Assembly: GCA_904063045.1 (NCBI GenBank)
Contig: CAJFCJ010000019.1
Span: 434,001 to 498,000 of the forward strand
Direction of reading: 5' to 3'
DNA from: Dimorphilus gyrociliatus
Lineage: Eukaryota > Annelida > Polychaeta > Dinophilidae
Length of the DNA stretch: 64,000 nucleotides
Of this stretch, positions 11,010-19,143 are shown one piece after another (the first letter of the stretch is position 1; every line of letters begins with the position of its first letter). The translations under genes and the position numbers were made by a program. Under the pieces are notes generated by a model. That model worked only from the letters and a program-made list of their open reading frames with translations, was not told where the DNA came from and made no database searches.

Positions 11010-13652
11010 ATGGAGTTTGATGAACCAGTAACCGTAAAAAATTCAGTTTTATATCCAAATCGACTTTATTACAAAGACTTTCGTACGGGAAATAGAATTA
11101 ACTATAAAATACTCCGCAAATTTCAAAATTTATCGGATCATTTTGTGCAAAAAGAATTTTTATACGACGAGAGTCTTAATTTAAAAGAGGCTAAGCAATT
11201 GTTCGATAATAGAATTAGGGAGCTGGATGACGGAGGATTAGAAGCTGATCCCGAAAATTACTATATACCTTTTCTATATTCGACTAATAAACGAGGCCGG
11301 TGGCAAATTCAAGAAGATATTAATGCGGTAGGTAAAGCGAAATGGTTGAAAGGAGAAGATTACTCAATCTCATATAATGAACGACACATGGGAAATTTGA
11401 CTAGACCAAATGTCAAGCTACGTTGTAACAGAGATGGTATCGTCAAGAAGTCAAAAACGCTATCACGCCAAAGAGATTTAATGGATACAAATAAGCCAGA
11501 ATTGGATGAAGAATGTCCTGTTTCTATACAGTATTCCTTTTTTGCACCTGGTGTTATAACATCAAACTCAAAAAGTGGGTGTTCAAATGAGCTAACCGAC
11601 AAAGTTACTCTAACTCGCATGAGAAAAAGGAGAAACTGTTTTATTGAGAGAGAGAATCTTTCTACTGATTCTATTAGGCATATTTTTAGTCCACCCGACG
11701 AGATTGACTGCAAGAACCTAACTGACGATAAAGATACAGCTAGTCCTTCTAATTACTCACTCACCTTAAATGATTTCATAGTTGATCAGCAAAAGAACGA
11801 AAGAATTAAAAAGGGAAAACGATGTAAGAAAGGAAGAAAGCTCTCTTGGAAGAGTTTAGAAAAAAGTAGGCTAAAAGAAGAAGAAAAAGAAGAGATTGAA
11901 GAACTTGAAACATTTTTGGAGAGTAATTTAAATAAAGATAGCAGAGAAGAGATTACTTTTAAATTTATACTCCCAGCGAAATGTTATAAATCGTTTTTGA
12001 TTGACTGTTCCGAGGAAAATATTTATGTTCTAGATGCTGAAACTAATTCGCAGATGTTCTTGCTAGATTTTACGTATAAAATAAGAAACACTTTCCTAGA
12101 GTATGGCATGGATGAGAACGCCGTAAAAATGTTTCGATTTTTAGCACTAACCACCTTTCTTTGTGATAATGACAACATCATAATGAAAATGGTTTTATAT
12201 ACGAATATCAACTGCAATTCGACTTTAGCAAGCTTCGAAAATTTTAGCGAAAGCTTTAGTAGTGCAATTAATGAGGTTAATTATCATATTTTTTCATGGT
12301 TGCAAAGTTATTTACCTTTGAGAGAATTTTATGAAAAGACTGAATCGAAGAATAAGCAAAAAGGTGAAAAGGAATTGTTAAAATTGGTTCACGAAAGTGT
12401 GTTTGGCAATCAAATGTCTACAAACTACGAAGACGTGTGGTTAGGTAGTTTGAAGAATTATTGGGAAGAAAATAGACCAAAGCTCGAAGATCTTGATATT
12501 ACTTTATTAGAAGTTGACGACTGGAATATTCAATGCGATATTTGCATGGAACAATATGATACCTCCGAAGGTCTATCCCTAAAATGTAAACATTGGTTTT
12601 GCATTCATTGTTGGAAAGAACATTTGTCTATATTCAATTTCAATTGTCCCACTTGCCCAATGGTCAATTGTAAAGTTCAGGCTAGCCTTCCAGTGTATTT
12701 GGCTATTCTGAACTTTGATAGATTTATTACAATGGAAAAGAGAATAATTGAGAAAACAATTAAAAATGAAGCTTGGGTCTACTGCAAAAAGCCAAAATGT
12801 CAAAAACTAACTAAAATGCAAGGCATACAAAGTTCAACCGTTTTTTGTTCATGCTCAGAAAAATGGTGCAAACTTTGCGGTTTGGATGAGCATTGGCCTT
12901 CGTCTTGCAATCAATATCAATATTTTTTACAATTTCAGCAAAAGATTAAAAACCCGAGAAATGCTAATTTTGATGAATTAATTTTGATTGTCTCTGTCAG
13001 AAAATGTCCATTCTGTGGAGTTCTGATTGAAAAATTTGACGGCTGTAATGAGATGCTTTGTCTTTGTAAAAATTCATTTTGTTGGAAATGTTTATCTCCG
13101 TGGAGGCAATGCGTAAAAGGATGTAAGCAAAAGGAAAAGGAAAGTCAAGATATAATATTCACAAATGAAAAGTGTATAAAAACACTTCAATATAGACAGG
13201 CAATAAGGGAGGAGAAAATGTATCCCAAATTGAAGATGATATATTCACAAGTCGAGAAATATACAAGGCAAATGAATATTCCATTAAACGATTTCACCGA
13301 GGAAAATGTAACAGAAACTCTTGTCAACTCGACTTTTTTGTGCAAGCTAACCTCTTCATTGTTAAAAAATTGCGCCATCTATACGGGAACCTTAATTAGA
13401 GAGGATCTTCCATCAGAAATCTTAAGAAAATTGTCTAATCTACAAGAGTTACTTAATCGAGCTGAAACGTTCGAAATGAAATTACATAATTTAATTGAAC
13501 TAAACAATAGAATGGTGTTTAGAAAGTCCCGGCTCGAAAATGTTATTAAGACCCGAGAATCTTTAGATAAATTAGTAAAAGAAATAGTCTTCTCTTCCCG
13601 AGAATTACAAGGAAAAATGCAAATTTATAAACAAGATACAGCTGTTATCTGA
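11010..13652 (+). CDS. Ariadne-like RBR E3 ubiquitin ligase, copy 2
   Basis: An 880-aa intronless ORF. RING1 starts at Cys509 (CDIC, LKCKHWFCIHCW), then IBR (YCKKPKC through HWPSSC), then RING2 (CPFC, with DGCNEMLCLC and FCWKC). The putative catalytic Cys679 is in GCNEM. The last zinc pair of RING2 appears as Cys-Cys (WRQC...GC) where Ariadne has His-Cys. The N-terminal half aligns in order with copy 1: NKRGRW near residue 93, LNDFIV, a lysine-rich patch (KKGKRCKKGRK), the mid-domain from about 316 (FKFILP, FLLDFT), and a paired-helix region ending in HIFSWLQS. A helical Ariadne-like tail ends the protein. It is diverged from copy 1 over most of its length, so the duplication is old. Confidence 0.84.
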   Translation: MEFDEPVTVKNSVLYPNRLYYKDFRTGNRINYKILRKFQNLSDHFVQKEFLYDESLNLKEAKQLFDNRIRELDDGGLEADPENYYIPFLYSTNKRGRWQIQEDINAVGKAKWLKGEDYSISYNERHMGNLTRPNVKLRCNRDGIVKKSKTLSRQRDLMDTNKPELDEECPVSIQYSFFAPGVITSNSKSGCSNELTDKVTLTRMRKRRNCFIERENLSTDSIRHIFSPPDEIDCKNLTDDKDTASPSNYSLTLNDFIVDQQKNERIKKGKRCKKGRKLSWKSLEKSRLKEEEKEEIEELETFLESNLNKDSREEITFKFILPAKCYKSFLIDCSEENIYVLDAETNSQMFLLDFTYKIRNTFLEYGMDENAVKMFRFLALTTFLCDNDNIIMKMVLYTNINCNSTLASFENFSESFSSAINEVNYHIFSWLQSYLPLREFYEKTESKNKQKGEKELLKLVHESVFGNQMSTNYEDVWLGSLKNYWEENRPKLEDLDITLLEVDDWNIQCDICMEQYDTSEGLSLKCKHWFCIHCWKEHLSIFNFNCPTCPMVNCKVQASLPVYLAILNFDRFITMEKRIIEKTIKNEAWVYCKKPKCQKLTKMQGIQSSTVFCSCSEKWCKLCGLDEHWPSSCNQYQYFLQFQQKIKNPRNANFDELILIVSVRKCPFCGVLIEKFDGCNEMLCLCKNSFCWKCLSPWRQCVKGCKQKEKESQDIIFTNEKCIKTLQYRQAIREEKMYPKLKMIYSQVEKYTRQMNIPLNDFTEENVTETLVNSTFLCKLTSSLLKNCAIYTGTLIREDLPSEILRKLSNLQELLNRAETFEMKLHNLIELNNRMVFRKSRLENVIKTRESLDKLVKEIVFSSRELQGKMQIYKQDTAVI

Positions 13653-14021
13653 TATTATTCATCAAGAAAAAAATATACAATATACTGTCTACACTATATC
13701 AAATTTTTCGTATGGAAATAATAACAGAAATATAGTATATTATTGATGTTATGCGTAAATAAAGTAGATTGTATAGTTAAAAGAAAAAACAAGAGAGGTT
13801 TAACGTAGCCTTTTTATTCTCTCTCTCTTTATTCTTCTCTTATAAATGAATGAAACGGGATAGAAAATTTAGAGAAATATTTATTTAACTGATGAGGGAA
13901 TGGACTAAAATAAACTATGATTTTCTTTTCCCCTTCAAAAGAGAAAAGAATGTTACTGTTATTTTTTTGCTATACAATATTAATCACTATTTTCTTTCTT
14001 TCTTTTTCTAAGTTATTAAAG
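13653..14021. other. Intergenic, convergent 3' flanks
   Basis: 3' flanks of RBR copy 2 (+) and the fuseless-like gene (-). The AATAAA near 13758 could be a polyadenylation signal for copy 2. Pyrimidine-rich runs (CTCTCTCT near 13820) are the only other structure. Confidence 0.4.
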
Positions 14022-15109
14022 CTAATCGGACTCTTCATCTTCAGCCTAGAAAAGAGATAATTGTATGCATAGATTAATCAAATAAGATATTACATAATGT
14101 TTAGATGACTTACATTGACGATAAGAGGAGTTGTTTGTTGATTGAACCGTTCTAAATGAGGTATTATGGCTGTCCAAAGTTTATCCTCCCTAATTTTAAA
14201 CCCTTTCGGTGAACATCCTAAAGGACCAACAGTTTTTGAACACATAAGAATCGACAAAAGGATAAATGATATAAAATGATACATCAAGTTAAATTGTACA
14301 GAATTAGCATCCATTAAATGATAGCGAACTAGATTCCAACCACCATACCAGAACGTTAAAGTACAAATTGCACCTAACGAGGCTATTGATTGACGTAATA
14401 TGAATTGATAAACATTATTTGATCTTTCGTAAACGTTACAGAGTTTATATTGAATAAGATGTATAAATATGGCTAGAATATAGCCAAATAATGTAAATAG
14501 TCCATAAACAATTAGTTTATTTGACTTATTGAAGGTGTAATTTAGAATATTCCAAACTGAACGCCATATTTGAATTGCTGGTGTTGTGACTATAAACAAA
14601 GTAGCAAGAGAATCCAATGGAAATGTTAAATAATATTTTGACCAGGGTTGAGTATTAAATAAAGTATGAACTTGAAATACTGTTTGTAAATCATCAACTT
14701 CTATGAGTACTGGAGTGAAGTGAGATGCGTGAAGGCTTCGTAGGATAATTAGTAAGATAAATGATACTATCATCAAGATTATACTGGAAATTAGTCCTTT
14801 TCCAATAACTTCATCCCCAAACCACCAAATTCCTTTCCATAGTATTACAGTTGAACAGGCTGTGAAATATATTAGAAAACAACTGGCGATACGCCTACTA
14901 AATATGTTTGTCGGAAGTAAACCACTCTCAACTAACGGTGTTGCAATGTAACAACAAAACATAAAAGCATAACTCGCGTATAATAATAAATACGGTTTAA
15001 TATTGTAAAAACTACAAAATAATTCAACTAATCTAAATGATCCAGCCCAGAAGAATACACTTAAAATTGAAACAAGTGTCAGAGAAATTATTCTTAAAGA
15101 CCTTGACAT
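14022..15109 (-). CDS. Fuseless-like multi-pass membrane protein
   Basis: A 996-nt exon (14114-15109) and a 24-nt last exon (14022-14045, encoding AEDEESD) give 339 aa. About eight hydrophobic segments are visible, with a repeated R-x-V/G-W-N-L/I signature (WRSVWNILNY and WYGGWNLVRY), which reminds me of the fuseless family of invertebrate synaptic membrane proteins. Drosophila fuseless is an eight-pass presynaptic protein needed for calcium-channel clustering. The family call is from memory of its TM pattern and Trp motifs and is tentative; an otherwise unknown TM protein is the alternative. The gene sits inside the RBR array on the opposite strand, between copies 2 and 3. The penultimate exon reads through into the intron if the GTAAGT donor is ignored, but the spliced tail is short and acidic, as expected of a cytosolic end. 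Confidence 0.6.
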
Positions 15110-15827
15110 TTCTTTACTATCCTCCAGATGTCGTTAGCTCATCGTCGATAATTATGTATTCCCTGTACATTTTCTTAAATAAGATTAATCTCGATTTTAA
15201 AGATGATTTTAAAGAGACTTTTACTTTGATAATTTATTGTTCGTTGTAAATGGCTTACTTTCGTATAAATGCCATTAATTTTCATTCTAACCCAACTGGG
15301 AAAAAGAGAAAAGGGGTACAAAGGTCTTCAAAGGCAAAAAACAGAAGAGAGGGAGAGGTCGTCTTCTACTAATAAATTAAAGTAGGAAGAATTCAGTATT
15401 TCTTTATGAAAAAGATTTCTAAAGAATAAGTCGATAGACGGATATTCCTTTACATTAGTAAATCATTCTTAGATCGAAAAGCTTTTAGACAAGAAAACAA
15501 ATGAACATTTCAAGGAATACAGAATTTTAAAGATAAAATACTTTTTACTATATCCGTCTTTTTACGCTAAAAGCATTGATAAACACTTGGTTCACTTAAA
15601 AAATAGGGTAATGTTTAAACACATATTTAAAATTTTCAACTTATCCAGTTTTACCCGTTTTCGTTCTGAGCTTGAATATTTTCCTTTTTTGTTATGCAAT
15701 ATTCAAAAATAGAAATATATTGACCAATAAGAATCGTCAATAAATATCTATAACTTTACGGAGTTGTGCAATCTATTAATATAAAATAGAAGTTCAATGT
15801 TATGTAAATATTTTTCATAATTTAAGA
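15110..15827. other. Intergenic; divergent promoters of fuseless-like gene and RBR copy 3
   Basis: AT-rich with no supported exons. ACCAATAAG lies near 15723 and TTGTGCAAT at 15764-15772, i.e. the C/EBP-type element shared by all four RBR copies, here only 64 bp from the first ATG. Confidence 0.45.
15764..15772 (+). promoter_or_regulatory. C/EBP-type site upstream of RBR copy 3
   Basis: TTGTGCAAT, identical to the element before copies 1, 2 and 4. Its short distance to the ATG suggests it is a surviving promoter element of a gene whose N-terminal coding part has been rearranged. Confidence 0.35.
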
Positions 15828-18302
15828 ATGAGCACAATGTTGTCCGATGAACGGCGGGAAGGAAATTCTTTAAATCTCACAACTACAGTTTTAACAGAAA
15901 CGAATTCAAATTGTCAGGAAGTTAATAATGAGGAAAATGATAAACATCTTATAAGATTGTGTATCTATTCATTGTATGCAATTTACGTATGGACTATCGT
16001 CGTAAGGTCTGTTCAATTAGGTTTAAGAGATGTTGAACAAAGATTATTTGTGAAAGTATCAAATAAAAGGTCTAAGAAACGACATTTGAATTTGCGTAAA
16101 ACAATTAAAGAGTATTCTCATGAAAATCAATTCAAAAATCGCTCAAACTTTCATATAAACTCGCAAGATTATTGTCAATTCAATGATAATAGCTATGATG
16201 ACATTTTTCATCAACCTCTTCCCGAGAAGTTTTCAAAGTTTCGTCAGAGGAAACGGGAGAAAAAATATTGCAAGAGAGACAGAGATGATCTTTCATATTC
16301 TACTGAACAACAAAGATCTTTAACTAAAGAACATAAACGAGCTATCTGTAAACAATCTTTTAAAGATCTAGACTCTTTTTTATATTATCTAGATGACCTT
16401 CTCACAATGTTGAAGTTAAAGAACAGGAAGAAAATGATGTCAACGATGACACTTCTGATCAAGTTCGTCATGTCAGCTATTTAAGTGATTTCATTCAAGA
16501 AAATCATACCAGAAAGAAATCATGTGATAAGTATCGAAAGAGAATTTCTATCCTACCTATTAAACCGATTCGATGGGTTATACACCTAGCAGAGAATCTA
16601 CCAACAGTTATAAAGAACACTGATGAAAAGCTATTAAACAATTACACTTCTATAAACTTTGAATTTTTTCTGCCGTTCAATTGTTCATTTTCCCTTGCCG
16701 ATTGCGACATAGAAGATATTCCTATCATTGATGGTCAGAGTACGCCTCCTCTCCATCTTCTAGACTTTTCATCTTATATACGTACTATTCTTCTAGCCAG
16801 AGGAGATCTCTCAAGACGCAAGGATCTGGCTAGAGCTCTTATTTTTATGAAATATCAAAGATGTGAAGAGGTAGTAAATATTAAAATGAATTTTGCCCCG
16901 AATATTGCCTCAAGCAATAGTCCATCTACTATAAAGCCTTTTCATGTAGTAAACTTTAAAGAACTCATCGATATAGTAAAGCAAACGATAAATGACTGGC
17001 TAAAGAAGGCAATCCTAATAAATGTATTAGATATTTGTGATTTACAAACAGGCTGCAACAGAGTTCAAGTAGAGATAAAGTTGGGTGATTTGGTTAATGA
17101 AAACTTAGGAATATCTCCTAATTTTGTTTTAAAAGAAAAGATATATTACTTAAGTATACTGGAATACTGGAATAGAAATAAAATAGACTTGAACGATGTA
17201 AATATAATGATGGTGTCGAAAAATAACCGTATTTGTAATAGTAGTAATATCAGAAGTGTTGTATGTAATATTTGCTACATGAAGAAAGATAACAATGAGA
17301 TTATAGCATTAAAATGTAATCATGAATTTTGCATAGCCTGCTGGAAGAGCCATCTGAGAATATCCAATTCTGATATGTGCCCAGAATATAATTGTGTGGA
17401 GTACGTTAGTCTACCTGTGTATTTTTCACTGATGGATCTCAAATTATCAATTAAACGTGAAAGAGAGGTTGTAAATAAAATCAGTAGCAAACTTTGGTAT
17501 TCTTGTTGGAAGGATAATTGCCAATATATGATAAAAAAGAATGAAATGATAAATTCTTTAATGATTGAATGTTTATGTTCGGATAATTGTTGTTTCGATT
17601 GCGGTAAATCATATCATTGGCCAGCTTCTTGTAATCAACAAACCATATTCGAATCATACATTTTTATCGATGTATTACGAAATTCAATTCAATCTCTAAG
17701 GCTTGTTTGTCAAGTTAAAACTTGTCCAAATTGTAAACGTATGTTTGAAAAGATGGGAGGCTGTGATTCAATGAGTTGTATCTGTGGAATAGCATTTTGT
17801 TGGAAATGGTCAAAGGAAATAAAAGGAAATCATCATAGAATTTGTTTATCTGTTGTTAAGCCTGAAGAATTTATCTTCGAAAAGATACGGCTTGTTTCGG
17901 AGTCCTATTACATTGCTGTTGCCTTGACAAAGTCTCTAAAAAATCTCACCTACAAATCTCAAGAATAGATTAAAACTTCGACAAAATGATCAAAGGCAAA
18001 TTTATGATGAAAAATTAAAAACTAGTATTAAGAAGGAATTACCGTATAGAGAGCTTATTTTAAGAAACATAGCAATTTTCCTAGGAATATGCAACTTGAA
18101 TATTAAGTTACCAAATGATATTTTAATTGATATTAATGACCTAAAAAAACAACTACAATTAACTTACAATTTATATCTGTCTTTGAAACGTGAACTATTC
18201 ATTCAAAGAGAAAAGATCTTCTATCAATCAATGAAAAGATTGAAATACTTTGAAGAAAAATTTAATATTGAATTTAAAAGGACAATTCAGTTATCTTCTT
18301 AA
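15828..18302 (+). pseudogene. Ariadne-like RBR ligase, copy 3, frameshifted
   Basis: Three partly overlapping reading frames together cover an RBR gene. Frame A runs 15828-16484; frame B takes over by about 16397 and runs to the TAG at 17966-17968; frame A resumes, best placed at an A6 run (17937-17942), and ends at 18302. Frame B contains YLSDFIQ, the mid-domain (ADCDIEDIPII, RTILLARGDLSRRK) nearly identical to copy 4, RING1 (CNICYMKK, CNHEFCIACW), IBR (through HWPASC) and RING2 with GGCDSM. In RING2 the FCWxC zinc ligand is FCWKW, so a structural cysteine is lost. The N-terminal part lacks NKRxRW and contains a hydrophobic stretch instead. Two frame breaks plus the lost ligand argue for a decaying duplicate of copy 4. 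Single-base assembly errors or an unrecognised intron at the first break remain possible. Confidence 0.7.
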
Positions 18303-19143
18303 TTAAAATATAATAAACAATTCGAATTTCAATTATAAAAAATTACTCTTTTTTCTATTTCAAGTATTAATAATCCAATAATTAATCCTATAAAGAATAG
18401 CGTAGGCTCAAATATTCAAATAGGCTGAGGTTATGTAATCATTCATTCGTTCGTTTGTTTAATTATATATGCTATAGGCCTATAAATTGGCGAATAATTC
18501 TGAGCAATAAATTCTTAAAAATCAGCATTATTTTTTAAAAATGCAAACTAAAATATATTTAATAATTCTGTTAATTGCTCTATAGACTAAGAATTCCCTT
18601 GGTATTTGATTCGTTTGTAGAGTTTAGATAGTTATCTCGCATTTGAAGAAAAACAAACAAAGTCATAAGCAAAGGACGTATTTAACAATGATAATTGTTT
18701 TTTTTTTTGTAACAATTAGCAGACTTTCAGCGTTATTGATAATATAAGTTTAACATATAACAAAAATGGAGGATCATTTCAAAAAAGAACAATTCCATAA
18801 TTTATTTCTATTATCGCTCTTTTTTTATTACTAGGAAAGTGTTTACAATATTCGAGATGGTAAACAAATATTAAAAAGAATTTCTTTAAGAACTTATTAC
18901 CTTTTGCTATTAAGTGGATTAAACTAATAAGTTTAATAAATTTAATAAAATGATATTGTTTATTATTAAGTTGAATTGTGCAATAGCCGGTTCAGCCAAT
19001 CAGAAATATCTTAGGCTTACATTTTTCGCAAGCTTATGCAATTCGTTTTGAAAGCCTTTCTCGACGTATATAACACGGCTAGAATAAACCAACTCATTTC
19101 ATTTCAATTAGAGTATCATAGGAAGAAGATAGATAGTATCATC
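18303..19143. other. Intergenic upstream of RBR copy 4
   Basis: AT-rich, no supported exon. It holds the copy 4 promoter elements and probably its 5' UTR. An in-frame ATG at 19036 exists but is judged not to be the start. Confidence 0.45.
18976..19002 (+). promoter_or_regulatory. C/EBP-type site plus CCAAT box upstream of RBR copy 4
   Basis: TTGTGCAAT (18976-18984) followed nine bases later by AGCCAATCA (18994-19002), then GAAATAT. The order, spacing and flank closely match the block before copy 1, about 11.7 kb away. It lies 168 bp before the preferred start codon. Confidence 0.42.

Noticed and set aside
19036-19143. N-terminal extension of RBR copy 4 from ATG 19036
   Set aside because: The later ATG at 19144 places NKRNRW at the same distance from the start as in copies 1 and 2. 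The extension has no counterpart and lies closer to the promoter elements.
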